Below, piece after piece: positions 25,019 through 34,937 of a stretch of DNA of 37,209 bases (position 1 is its first letter; the number at the start of each line of letters is the position of its first letter). The translations under genes and the position numbers were made by a program. The stretch is taken from assembly GCA_016288055.1 (NCBI GenBank), contig JAEEXZ010000017.1:1-37209 (forward strand), given 5' to 3'. The DNA comes from Bacteroidales bacterium. GTDB taxonomy: Bacteria; Bacteroidota; Bacteroidia; Bacteroidales; UBA932. The notes under the pieces are model-generated. The model saw only the letters and a list, made by a program, of their open reading frames with translations. It was not told where the DNA came from and searched no databases.

Positions 25019-27267
25019 AATTCGCTGCGGGTAACTTTTTCTATGCCTTCGATGGAAGACAGTTTCTTGATCATCTTGTCCAGGATGTCGCGGCTGTTCA
25101 CGTACAGGTCGATGTAGCCTTCGAAAAGGCCTCCGTCGGCCCGCAGGTTCAGCTGCCGCATATTGACGCCCATCACCAGGGACAGGTAGCGGGTGATGTC
25201 GTTGAGCATGCCCACGCGGTCGATGCCCTTCAGGGACACGCGCACGAGGAAGGAGGTATCCTCGGCCTGCTCCAGCCACTTGGGAATGACCACCCAGTCT
25301 CCGTGTGTGGCGGCGATGGTCTCGGCCACCTTGCAGGATTTCTTGTGGATGGTGATGGTGCCGTCCGGGGCCTTGAATCCCACCACGGGATCTCCGGGGA
25401 TGGGGTTGCAGCAGGTGGCGATATGGAAATGCGGCGCATCGGGATCCATGCTGCCGATGATATACTGCTCCCCGCCCTGCGCCTCCCGGGGTTCGGGTTT
25501 GTTGCCCTTGAGCATGCGCCGGATCCAGGAAAGACGCGTGCCGCTGGACTTTTTCACAATCTCGTCCAGGTTGTCGATGGTGATATTGCCGATTCCGATC
25601 CCATAGTAGAGCTCGTCGCGCGAGCCCACGTTGTACGCGGCCTCGAGGCGCTGCAGGAGACTCTCGTCCAGATGCAGGCCGATTCCTTCCGCCGCCGCCT
25701 CCAGGGACTTCCGGCCGAAGTCCACCGTTTGCTTGCGCTCGGCCTTGAAGTAGTCCGTGACGAGGGTGCGGGCGCGGTGCGTCTTGAGGAATTTGATCCA
25801 TTCCGGCTGGGGCTTGGCATCCTCGGCCGTGATGATTTCCACCTTGTCTCCGGTCTTGAGGACGTGGTCCAGCGTGACCAGTTTCTGGTTCACCTTGGCG
25901 GCGATGGACTGGTGGCCCACTTCGGAGTGGATGAGGTAGGCGAAATCCAGGGCTGTCGCACCTTTCTGGATGCTGCGCTGTTCTCCCTTCGGGGTGAACA
26001 CGTAGATTTCCGTCGCCGTGAGGTCGTTGTGGATGATGTCCAGCAGCTCCAGGGCATTGATGTCGGGATTGACCAGGATCTCCTTGATGCGGTTGATCCA
26101 GTTGTCCATCTCGTAGTCTCCTTCGCCCATGAGACCGTGCTTCTTGTAGGCCCAGTGGGCGGCGATGCCCTTTTCGGCAATGTCGTCCATGCGGCGGGTG
26201 CGGATTTGCACTTCCACCCATACGCCGGAATCGCTCAGGAGCGTGCAGTGCAGGGCTTCATAGCCGTTGGACTTGGGATGTTTCACCCAGTCCCTCAGGC
26301 GCTCCGGCATGTAGCGGTAAATCCCGGTGATGATGGAGAAGATATGGTAGCACTGGTCGCGCTCGCTTTCCTTGGATTCGGGGTCGTTGTCGAAGATGAT
26401 GCGGATGGCGTAAAGGTCGTACACCTCGTCGAAGGTGACGCCCTTGCTCTGCATCTTGCGCCATACGGAGTACGGCGTCTTCACCCGCTTCTTGAGCTCA
26501 TAGTGGAATCCGGCGGCGTTCAGTGCATTCTCGATGGGGGAGATGAAATCGGCCAGCTCCTTTCCTTTCTCGGCGACGCGGCGGTCTATCCGGGACTTGA
26601 TGTCCTCGTAGGCCTCGGGTTCCTTGTAGCGGAGCCAGATGTTCTCCAGTTCGCTCTTGATGCTGTACAGACCCAGGCGGTGGGCCAGCGGGATAAAGAT
26701 GAACATGGTCTCCGACAGGATCTTGTCCCGTTTGTGCTCCGGCATGTGCTCGATGGTGCGGCAGTTATGCAGGCGGTCGGCCAGTTTGATGAGCACCACG
26801 CGCACGTCGTCGTTGAGCGTGAGGAGGATGCGCTTGAAATTCTCGGCCTGGAGGCTCTGCTGGGAGAGGTCCGTGCTGCGGGTCTTCTGCTCGGTGTCCA
26901 GCACGTTCTTGATCTTGGTGAGGCCGTCCACGAGGGTGGCAATCTTGTCTCCGAACTGCTCCCGCAGGTCTTCCACCGTATAGTCCGTATCTTCCACTAC
27001 GTCGTGCAGGAGGGCGGCCGATATGGATTTGTAGCCCAGGCCTATGTCGTCCACTACGATCTGTGCCACTGCAATGGGATGGAGCATATAGGGCTCGCCG
27101 CTGCGACGGCGCACGTTCTTGTGCGCCTCGTTGGCAAACTCGAAGGCCCGCTGCACCACGTTCAGTTCGTTTTCGTTGGCACAGCGTTTACGGGCACTTT
27201 CCCGCAGCTTTTCGTACTCGCGGTTGATGACCTCGTAATCTTCGGGTGTAAACTGGGAAAAACTCAT
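25015..27267 (-). CDS. Bifunctional (p)ppGpp synthetase/hydrolase, RelA/SpoT family
   Basis: Controls the alarmone (p)ppGpp of the stringent response. The 750 residues follow the long RSH plan. The HD hydrolase domain has HPIAVAQIV and ALLHDVVEDTD (intact HD, so hydrolysis is expected). The synthetase domain has KTPYSVWRKMQSKG, DLYAIRIIF, KSNGYEALHCTLL and EVQIRTRRMDDIAEKGIAAHW. TGS is EIYVFTPKGEQRSIQKGATALDFAY. A zinc-finger-like helical region and a C-terminal ACT domain (GIDRVGMLNDITRYLS) complete it. Which of relA, spoT or rel to use is not decided from sequence. It overlaps both neighbours by 4 bp (ATGA). Confidence 0.95.
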   Translation of the reverse strand: MSFSQFTPEDYEVINREYEKLRESARKRCANENELNVVQRAFEFANEAHKNVRRRSGEPYMLHPIAVAQIVVDDIGLGYKSISAALLHDVVEDTDYTVEDLREQFGDKIATLVDGLTKIKNVLDTEQKTRSTDLSQQSLQAENFKRILLTLNDDVRVVLIKLADRLHNCRTIEHMPEHKRDKILSETMFIFIPLAHRLGLYSIKSELENIWLRYKEPEAYEDIKSRIDRRVAEKGKELADFISPIENALNAAGFHYELKKRVKTPYSVWRKMQSKGVTFDEVYDLYAIRIIFDNDPESKESERDQCYHIFSIITGIYRYMPERLRDWVKHPKSNGYEALHCTLLSDSGVWVEVQIRTRRMDDIAEKGIAAHWAYKKHGLMGEGDYEMDNWINRIKEILVNPDINALELLDIIHNDLTATEIYVFTPKGEQRSIQKGATALDFAYLIHSEVGHQSIAAKVNQKLVTLDHVLKTGDKVEIITAEDAKPQPEWIKFLKTHRARTLVTDYFKAERKQTVDFGRKSLEAAAEGIGLHLDESLLQRLEAAYNVGSRDELYYGIGIGNITIDNLDEIVKKSSGTRLSWIRRMLKGNKPEPREAQGGEQYIIGSMDPDAPHFHIATCCNPIPGDPVVGFKAPDGTITIHKKSCKVAETIAATHGDWVVIPKWLEQAEDTSFLVRVSLKGIDRVGMLNDITRYLSLVMGVNMRQLNLRADGGLFEGYIDLYVNSRDILDKMIKKLSSIEGIEKVTRSEL

Positions 27268-28298
27268 AGGGACAGATTCTTCTGGAAGCGTTCCTTGCGC
27301 GTGCGCACGGCTTCCTCGTTCAATTGGTTCAGGGTTTCAATGGTCATCTGGTGACGTTCCACATTCTGGAAGGAGAAGGAAAGCTCTGCTCCGTACAGGA
27401 TGATGGTCCATCCCATGTTTAGCCAGATCATAAGCAGCGGGATGGCCGCCACAACGCCGTACACGGCGCTTTGCTTGGCCACCATCACCTGTGTCTCCAG
27501 GTATAGGTACTGCACTCCGGTGAAGACGACACCGGCAATCAGGGCTGCCTTGAGCGCATGCTTGTAGCGGACCTTGGTGCCGGGGACGTATTTGTACATG
27601 GCGCTGAGCACCATGACGCTCACTCCGGCGAACAGCGCCCACGAGAGCAGCGACTTAAGGCTGTTGAGCTCTTCGATATGGCTGGGGAATATGAGGTTGA
27701 GCACGTGCGAATACACCACCGATCCGGAGAAGAAGATAATCACCACAAAGGGCGAGAGGATGGTGATGCCCACCACGATGCCTATCATTTTCAGGAAATT
27801 GCGCTCCTTGTCCACCTTCCAGACGTTGTTGAACACCTGGCGTACGGTGATCATCAGGGACAGGACGATCCACACGAAGGAGGCCATGGAAATAAAGCCG
27901 AACAGGCCGCTTTCGGCCGTCCTCACGATATTGTCGGCCGCGCCCAGCAGGAGGTCCGTCATGTCCTGCTCCACGAGGTTGACGCGGAGTACCTCGGCGA
28001 ACTTGTCCCGCAGGCCCAGGCCGTCGGTAAGATAAAAGCCGATGGCGATGGCCGGCACCACGGCCAGCATGCTGCGGTAGGCGAGGGCGGTGATCTGGTA
28101 GCCGATCTTCTGGTCCATGAACGTGTTCATCATCAGGACCACCGTCTTGAGGTCCCTTACCAGGCGGGCCTTGGCGCGGGAGAAGTCCTCTTCGTTCAAG
28201 AGCCAGAGGTCGTGCATGAGGAAGCGTATGATGCGCGTTATCCAGATGGATATCCACCGGATAATAACCTCGATTTTATGAAACAGCCTCTTTAACAT
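27264..28298 (-). CDS. YihY/BrkB-family inner-membrane protein
   Basis: The 344 residues contain six or so membrane segments after a cytoplasmic N-terminus, with the family hallmarks YQITALAYRSMLAVVPAIAIG, FGFISMASFVWIVLSLMITV, FNNVWKV, YKYVPGTKVRYKHALKAALIAG, and YGVVAAIPLLMIWLNMGWTIILYGAELSF. The family was once misnamed RNase BN; its actual function is unknown, possibly transport. The charged C-terminal tail (RTRKERFQKNLSL) is cytoplasmic. It lies 3 bp after ligA and overlaps the alarmone synthetase gene by 4 bp. Confidence 0.92.
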   Translation of the reverse strand: MLKRLFHKIEVIIRWISIWITRIIRFLMHDLWLLNEEDFSRAKARLVRDLKTVVLMMNTFMDQKIGYQITALAYRSMLAVVPAIAIGFYLTDGLGLRDKFAEVLRVNLVEQDMTDLLLGAADNIVRTAESGLFGFISMASFVWIVLSLMITVRQVFNNVWKVDKERNFLKMIGIVVGITILSPFVVIIFFSGSVVYSHVLNLIFPSHIEELNSLKSLLSWALFAGVSVMVLSAMYKYVPGTKVRYKHALKAALIAGVVFTGVQYLYLETQVMVAKQSAVYGVVAAIPLLMIWLNMGWTIILYGAELSFSFQNVERHQMTIETLNQLNEEAVRTRKERFQKNLSL

Positions 28299-28301
28299 CT
28301 T

Positions 28302-30417
<2,116 letters not shown>

Positions 30418-30442
30418 ATACGAAAAAATGTTGACTATTCTG

Positions 30443-31963
30443 CTAGAAACCCATCCCAAACTGGAGCCAGTACTTTTCTTCGAGGGCTTTCCAGCTGCGG
30501 ATGCATTCCTGGTAGATGCTGTCGGTGTACTGGTCAAGGGATTCAGCTGAGGTGGGCATCCCATCCAGGGCCAGGCTCTCCAGCCGGTCTATTTCCTTGT
30601 TGAATCCCTCCTTGGTTGCCTGCCAGGCTACGGTTGCCAGTTTGTTGGCCCGGCGGAACCGCCACAGCGCGCAATCCTCCACGTACTGCTTTTGGCCGCA
30701 GGTTTCGTAGGCCTTGGGAAGCTGCGTGGTGCCGCTGAAGACGGGCACGCGGGGGCTCTGGCCGGGATTGTCCAGCGAAAGCCAGCACACGCCGCCTACA
30801 GAGTCCGGGAGCCAGCTTCTGAGCTGGGTTACGTGGGAGTAGGCACACCAGGCGACGGCCACGGTTCTTCTGAAACTGACGGTTCCGGGAGCCAGCGTGT
30901 TCAGGGTGTTGCGGAGGGTGGTTGTAAGCCAGGGGTTGGCGATGGGGGAGAGGACGGTATCGGCCGGATGACTGGCATTGGCGGGGCGTGCCATTTTCAC
31001 GTTGCGCGTCATGTCAAAGTCGGTTCCTTCGTAGGTTTCCCTGTAAAGGGCCATCACCTCCCGGACATCGACGGGCTTCTCCGGCTTCACGGAGAAGGGG
31101 AGCTCTTCCATGTCCCAGCTCAGGTGAAGAGAAGGGGCGAAGTGATTGAGGATGAAGAACTCACGGTCGCTGAAGTTCTTGCCGTTACCATAGTCCGAAT
31201 GATAGGCTTTCCAGAAAACGAATTCTCCCTTCCCGTCCCAAAGGCCATTCTCCAGGGCTACCTGGGCCACATTGTCGGAGGCCATCATGTCTTTCTCGAT
31301 CCGGCCGATACGGGGGATGTTGGCCGACACGGCCACATGGCCGTCGGGCACCCGTTTGGCCACCCAGGCTGCGCCGATCTTGTCCTTGCCCACGCCCACT
31401 ATCTCGAACTGCCAGACCTCGTTCTTGTCTGCTACGGTGAGGCATTCGCCGCTGTCTCCATAACCGTACTTCTGGGCCAGGGAGCCCATAAGGCGGATGG
31501 CGTCGCGGGCGTTGTCGCAGCGCTGCAGGGCTACTCTCTCCAGTTCCTCGATGGTGAACCAGCCGGCCTCGTTGATAAGGATTTCCGGACCCTCAAAGGT
31601 GGTCTCGCCAATTGCGAGCTGCTTTTCATTGAGGCAGGGATAGGCCGTATTGAGGTATGCATAGGTGTGGGCGGCTTCGGGGATTTCTCCCATGAGCTTT
31701 ACGCCAACGGTGTCTCCGCGGAAGCGGGTTTGCATGGTGCCGCGAAGGACGGGATGGAGGGTCCCGGGAGCATGATCCTGGGCCGGTTCCATCTGGGCCC
31801 ATGTGCGGTATCGGCCATCACAGGTGTGGGAGGTAATGACAGACCCGTCGGCCGATGCTTTCTTGCCCACCATGATGGAGGTGCAGTTTTGACCGACGTA
31901 CTCCTGGGCGCGGAGGGGAAGCAGGACGGCGAGTGCCGTCAGGAAGAGAAGGGTTCGTTTCAT
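30443..31963 (-). CDS. Secreted C69-family dipeptidase
   Basis: The 506 residues begin with a signal peptide (MKRTLLFLTALAVLLPLRAQ). They continue EYVGQNCTSIMVGKKASADGSVITSHTCDG, in which Cys27 is the N-terminal nucleophile of the Ntn-hydrolase C69 (PepD, U34) dipeptidases. Further motifs are NEKQLAIGETTF, INEAGWFTIEELERVALQRC, ARDAIRLMGSLAQKYGYGDSGECLTVADKNEVWQFEIVG and WVAKRVPDGHVAVSANIPRIG, all characteristic of the family. Export suggests it processes dietary or peptidoglycan-derived dipeptides in the periplasm or outside. Only 3 bp separate it from the upstream lipoprotein gene, so the two are probably one transcript. Confidence 0.93.
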   Translation of the reverse strand: MKRTLLFLTALAVLLPLRAQEYVGQNCTSIMVGKKASADGSVITSHTCDGRYRTWAQMEPAQDHAPGTLHPVLRGTMQTRFRGDTVGVKLMGEIPEAAHTYAYLNTAYPCLNEKQLAIGETTFEGPEILINEAGWFTIEELERVALQRCDNARDAIRLMGSLAQKYGYGDSGECLTVADKNEVWQFEIVGVGKDKIGAAWVAKRVPDGHVAVSANIPRIGRIEKDMMASDNVAQVALENGLWDGKGEFVFWKAYHSDYGNGKNFSDREFFILNHFAPSLHLSWDMEELPFSVKPEKPVDVREVMALYRETYEGTDFDMTRNVKMARPANASHPADTVLSPIANPWLTTTLRNTLNTLAPGTVSFRRTVAVAWCAYSHVTQLRSWLPDSVGGVCWLSLDNPGQSPRVPVFSGTTQLPKAYETCGQKQYVEDCALWRFRRANKLATVAWQATKEGFNKEIDRLESLALDGMPTSAESLDQYTDSIYQECIRSWKALEEKYWLQFGMGF

Positions 31964-31966
31964 TTA

Positions 31967-33871
31967 TTATTCTGAGAATTTAACTGTTGCCATGAGCGGG
32001 TAATGGTCGGAGACGGCTTTTACTCCGTGCTCGGCCGCGTCGGAAGTCGTGATGACGGAGGAGGATTCCGTCTGGGCCGGATAGGCATATTTGAAGCACA
32101 GGATATAGTCCAGGCACTTGCCGTTGCTGTGAGTGGCGCTGCTTGTAGTGGAGAGAATGGTCCAGTGCGAATCTACGATTTCGTGGATCTCGCTTGCGTA
32201 GGCGTTAAAGTCTCCGCACAGGAACACGGGCTTGGAGTAACCGGCAAAATTGCTCATGAACCAGTCGTTGAGCACGCTCATCTGATTGTTGATGACCTGG
32301 ATGCGCTGGGAGGACTCTCCGGAAACGCCGCCCATATGGACGGAAGCGAAGACGCAGTCTGCGTTCTCCTGCGCGACGACAACACGGTTTTCCTCTTTGG
32401 GATTGCCTCCCTTGCCAAGATTCTGCGTGACGTATCTTGATGCTCTGATGCTGGCCGCCACGCCGTTTCCGTATTTCATGGCGGGGGTTACGTTATCGTA
32501 AGAGATGGCTTCTGTAAAGTGGTAGTACCAGGCATGATTGGTAATTCTTTCCATTGCTGACTTGGTGAGCACAATCTGGTTGCCGTGATGTACACTGATG
32601 GTGGTATCCCTGGTCTCGGTGGTTTCGTCCTTGTGGCGGATGTTGGCCGACGCCTTGCAGTTTCTTGTCATGTTGTTGTCCAGTTCGTTGAATGAAACCA
32701 TCATGGGGATGGAAGAGTCGAACTGCTCGGACAGGATGCCGGCGGCGTGGTCGATGTGGTGTGCGACGTCGCGGCAGCGGGAATCGTGATCCTCCTGGGT
32801 GAAGGGTACGTACGAAGTGGCCCCGGAGGGCATCCAGTAGTGATGGTTGTTTAGATAGAGGTCCTGCTTGAGGTTATGCTGCTCGTACAGTCTGAATGCG
32901 GCAACGTTGTAGGTGACCAGCCGGGCCCTCTTGACGGGCGTGACGGTGGCGTTTGACATGCTGGCCGTGAAGGACGAAACCGTTCCCTGGGCGAAAGTGC
33001 GGGAAGTGGTGAAGGTCTTTTCGTAGGAGCCCTTGTCGGTAACGACTTTAACCTTGTAGCGGGTGCAGGTGGCGGGCAGGCAGGTGAAGCAGACCTTGAA
33101 ACTGCTGCGGTTCACGTTCAGGTCAGATACGTTCATGCGGATGGTGGCCGATGTCTCCGAGGCCGAGCCCATGTTGTCGGGATTGGCCACGCCGAAGGTA
33201 TAGGCTCCGGCCAGAGGGGTGTCATTTAAGTCAGTGAATTCCACGAACCTTACTTTCGCGTTGCTGGGAATGCTGGAGGGCGCTCCGCTGACAGTCATGG
33301 CGACTACCGCGTTGATGCGGTGGAACGTGAGTCCGTTGATGGTACGGCCGCTGATGTTGCTGGCCCGCTGGCTCTTGGCATAGACGGCGTCGGAGTAGAG
33401 AAGATCGGCCTTGGGGTCGAAGGTGTTCTGGCTGGGCGGGGTCTGAAAGAAGGGGAGGGTAAGGGTGACAGCGCCGGTGCTCCCGTTGGCCGTGGAGCCG
33501 GCTTCCGGATAGAAACCCTGGTACATGTAGCGGTATCCGCCGGTGAAATGGGCGTCCGGGGTTGACGTGACCTCCGTGAACGTAGCACTGAGCGAGTAGC
33601 CGTTGTCTCCGTTGGCCGTAGGCTTTCCGGAGGTGGAGACCTCTGCGTAGAGCTTGTTGTTACGGTAGTAGATCTGGCGCACTTTAAGCTTGTCGTTGGC
33701 GTCCCAGCGGAGGTTGCCGCTGCTTCCCATGGAGGTCTTGGTCTGCACCAGCGAGGCGGTGAAGCCTATGTTTACCTTTTGTTCAGTGGTGGAGATGAGC
33801 TCCTTGTGGCAGGAGACGAGGGCTGTCGTGCAGAGCGCAAGAAGGCCCATGATTCTGGAATAGGTTGTCAT
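31967..33871 (-). CDS. Lipoprotein fusing a fimbrillin-like domain to an endonuclease/exonuclease/phosphatase domain
   Basis: The 634 residues open with a lipoprotein signal (TTALVSC, acyl Cys21). Residues of about 30-310 show the pattern of fimbrillin/Mfa-like proteins: FTASLVQTKTSMG, LRWDANDKLKV, PPSQNTFDPKADLLYSDAV, and HRINAVVAMTVSG. From about 316 an EEP fold follows: RLVTYNVAAF, the metal-binding Glu in VSFNELDNN, VFASVHMGG, CGDFNAY (Asp, Asn) and the terminal SDHYPLMATVKF (Asp-His). This suggests a surface-anchored phosphodiesterase or nuclease on an adhesin-type stalk. The substrate (DNA, phospholipid or inositol phosphate) cannot be told. No convincing promoter is seen upstream. A decayed copy of its 5' end lies 1 kb away. 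Confidence 0.85.
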   Translation of the reverse strand: MTTYSRIMGLLALCTTALVSCHKELISTTEQKVNIGFTASLVQTKTSMGSSGNLRWDANDKLKVRQIYYRNNKLYAEVSTSGKPTANGDNGYSLSATFTEVTSTPDAHFTGGYRYMYQGFYPEAGSTANGSTGAVTLTLPFFQTPPSQNTFDPKADLLYSDAVYAKSQRASNISGRTINGLTFHRINAVVAMTVSGAPSSIPSNAKVRFVEFTDLNDTPLAGAYTFGVANPDNMGSASETSATIRMNVSDLNVNRSSFKVCFTCLPATCTRYKVKVVTDKGSYEKTFTTSRTFAQGTVSSFTASMSNATVTPVKRARLVTYNVAAFRLYEQHNLKQDLYLNNHHYWMPSGATSYVPFTQEDHDSRCRDVAHHIDHAAGILSEQFDSSIPMMVSFNELDNNMTRNCKASANIRHKDETTETRDTTISVHHGNQIVLTKSAMERITNHAWYYHFTEAISYDNVTPAMKYGNGVAASIRASRYVTQNLGKGGNPKEENRVVVAQENADCVFASVHMGGVSGESSQRIQVINNQMSVLNDWFMSNFAGYSKPVFLCGDFNAYASEIHEIVDSHWTILSTTSSATHSNGKCLDYILCFKYAYPAQTESSSVITTSDAAEHGVKAVSDHYPLMATVKFSE

Positions 33872-33975
33872 TGGGGTTAATAGAGTTAGTAGTATAATGC
33901 TAAGTTAGCAATTTTTTTTGCAAACTCAATAAAAATACTCGCCGCCGCCCCCTGCCTTACCCCGCCGTTCCTCTC

Positions 33976-34019
33976 TAAAGCACAGTGATAGGGGTCCAGA
34001 GGCCGAAAGTGTGCTTTAA
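33976..34019. repeat. AAAGCAC inverted-repeat element, copy 1
   Basis: TAAAGCACAGTGATAGGGG, then a short variable part, then GGCCGAAAGT and GTGCTTTAA. The ends TAAAGCAC and GTGCTTTA are complementary. It is one of seven copies between 33976 and 36499 that share the ends, the GTGATGGGG block and the G-R-A-A-A block before the right arm. Confidence 0.8.
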
Positions 34020-34038
34020 GTGGAGTTGCGAGAGTGGG

Positions 34039-34083
34039 TTAAAGCACAGTGATGGGGGGTAGAATGGCAAAAGTGTGCTTTAA
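34039..34083. repeat. AAAGCAC inverted-repeat element, copy 2
   Basis: Perfect 9-bp arms TTAAAGCAC and GTGCTTTAA around AGTGATGGGGGG and a GGCAAAAGT block. It starts 20 bp after copy 1. Confidence 0.85.
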
Positions 34084-34102
34084 GTGAAGTGGCGAGGTGG
34101 GG

Positions 34103-34148
34103 TTAAAGCACGGTGATGGGGGGTAAAAATGGAGAAAGTGTGCTTTAA
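34103..34148. repeat. AAAGCAC inverted-repeat element, copy 3
   Basis: TTAAAGCACGGTGATGGGG to GTGCTTTAA, with perfect 9-bp arms. It lies 20 bp after copy 2, so copies 1-3 form an array with a spacing of about 64 bp and similar spacers (GTGGAGTTGCGAGAGTGGG and GTGAAGTGGCGAGGTGGGG). Confidence 0.85.
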
Positions 34149-34153
34149 CCAGG

Positions 34154-34238
34154 CTGCGCGCGGGGTTTGCGATGGCCAAAGGAATTTGGTTTTTCGGGCC
34201 CCGTCCCGAAAAATAAATTCCTTTGGCCGTGGGCCCAG
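34154..34238. repeat. 85-bp hairpin element, copy A
   Basis: It starts CTGCGCGCGGGGTTTGCGAT and ends GTGGGCCCAG; copy B at 34588-34672 has the same length and differs at two positions that I see. Inside (34174-34228) is a long inverted repeat: GGCCAAAGGAATTT..TTTTTCGGG pairs with CCCGAAAAAT.AAATTCCTTTGGCC, about 23 bp with one small internal mismatch. Confidence 0.9.
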
Positions 34239-34687
34239 CTCTGTGCTGCTGTTTTTGCTAATCACTTGATTAGTAGTCTGTTGTGCTATCTCCTCCGGGT
34301 GTTTTTACCTGGAGGAAAACTCGTAAATAGTTGATATAATGCAAGTTGGCGAAAACGGGTGCGCTGGGCCTGATGCAAGTTTATGAGTGTGATTACACGG
34401 GAGCCGGCGCGCAAAAACGAGGCGCGCCGGCCATTGCGTCTTGGCGAGCAGGCACCGCAGGCCCTCGAAAGCAGGAGGGCCTGCTACGGACAGCCATTTT
34501 CCGGGCTCCGTGAAAGGGCCCAGAAAATGGCTGCCGTTGCCCCAGTCGCGGGGGAACACCGAGAGTGCAGCCGCGACTGCCATTCTGCTGCGCGCGGGGT
34601 TTGCGATGGCCGAAGGAATTTGGTTTTTCGGGTCCCGTCCCGAAAAATAAATTCCTTTGGCCGTGGGCCCAGTAGGGCTTTGCCCTA
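34174..34687. other. Cluster of eight strong hairpins (candidate structured RNA or palindromic element array)
   Basis: Hairpins in order: 34174-34228 (about 23 bp); 34291-34316 (10 bp with one G-T); 34403-34431 (perfect 10 bp, GCCGGCGCGC arms); 34457-34484 (perfect 10 bp, GCAGGCCCTC arms); 34491-34533 (CAGCCATTTTC plus GGGC, 15 bp with one mismatch); 34543-34579 (perfect 9 bp, CAGTCGCGG arms); 34608-34662 (as the first); 34673-34687 (TAGGGC arms). Hairpins three to six are unique in the window and lie between the two 85-bp repeats. No protein-coding explanation fits. I cannot tell DNA function from RNA function. Confidence 0.6.
34588..34672. repeat. 85-bp hairpin element, copy B
   Basis: Near-identical direct copy of 34154-34238. 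The A-to-G change in copy B's left arm (GGCCGAAGG instead of GGCCAAAGG) weakens the stem by one pair. Confidence 0.9.
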
Positions 34688-34692
34688 TAAAA

Positions 34693-34720
34693 TAGATTCT
34701 ACGCTTCGCTCAGAATGACA
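34693..34720. repeat. Short intergenic repeat resembling a widespread bacterial repeat
   Basis: AGATTCTACGCTTCGCTCAG followed by AATGACA. Its complement, with TGTCATTCTGAGCGAAGCG, is a string I recognise from intergenic repeats in many unrelated bacterial genomes. It is recognised from memory, not by search. It sits immediately after the hairpin cluster. Confidence 0.45.
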
Positions 34721-34787
34721 AGGTGTGTCTTGGTTACACCTGGCCAAGACCAAAAACGGGGAAAAGGGTCCTGACCACTTGCCAAAC

Positions 34788-34828
34788 TACGCACAGTGAT
34801 GGGGGCAGAGGCCGAAAGTGCACTTTAA
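34788..34828. repeat. AAAGCAC inverted-repeat element, copy 4 (degenerate)
   Basis: CTACGCACAGTGATGGGGGC to GCCGAAAGTGCACTTTAA. The left arm has lost AAA and the right arm reads GTGCACTTTAA, so the outer pairing is broken while the internal blocks are kept. Confidence 0.65.
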
Positions 34829-34846
34829 CCGGGGCTACGAGGAAGA

Positions 34847-34926
34847 CCCATGTTCTGGATTAGGTTGTCATTTGGGTAAAAACTGTACTAAGTAATTAAT
34901 TTTTTGTAAATTCGCACTTCAACTTA
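34847..34926 (-). pseudogene. Decayed copy of the 5' end of the fimbrillin/EEP lipoprotein gene
   Basis: The sequence around 34847-34926 aligns with 33846-33930: CCCATG, TTCTGGA, TAGGTTGTCATT (identical 12-mer exactly 1000 bp apart), then the T-rich stretch before TGCAAACTC / TGTAAATTC. On the minus strand it reads ATGACAACC followed by TAA, so only Met-Thr-Thr survives. It is probably the scar of a tandem duplication of the lipoprotein gene or its leader. Confidence 0.6.
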
Positions 34927-34937
34927 TTCATGTCTAT

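Larger units (their letters stand above)
33872..34937. other. 1.07-kb gene-free, repeat- and hairpin-dense region
   Basis: This stretch separates the fimbrillin/EEP lipoprotein gene (-) and the amide hydrolase gene (+). It holds four of the AAAGCAC inverted-repeat elements, two 85-bp hairpin elements, a run of further hairpins, a widespread-type short repeat and a decayed gene start; these are listed separately. The open frames here (up to 111 codons) have no family resemblance and cross the hairpins, so I annotate no gene. Confidence 0.7.

Noticed and set aside
23219..26221. A single 1000-codon gene covering the Ig-like lipoprotein plus 400 further residues
   Set aside because: The first 400 codons are relA/spoT read in another frame. 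The lipoprotein signal begins at 25018 and overlaps the relA stop as ATGA.
31400..33871. Polysaccharide utilisation or full fimbrial operon
   Set aside because: Only one fimbrillin-like domain is present and there are no SusC/SusD, usher or minor fimbrial genes.
33976..34148. CRISPR array made of the three regularly spaced AAAGCAC elements
   Set aside because: The repeats are internally variable inverted repeats of about 44 bp, the 20-bp spacers resemble each other, and no cas gene is present.
34383..34718. 111-codon plus-strand frame in the hairpin cluster
   Set aside because: It runs through five hairpins and one copy of the 85-bp repeat, has no ribosome site, and resembles no protein.
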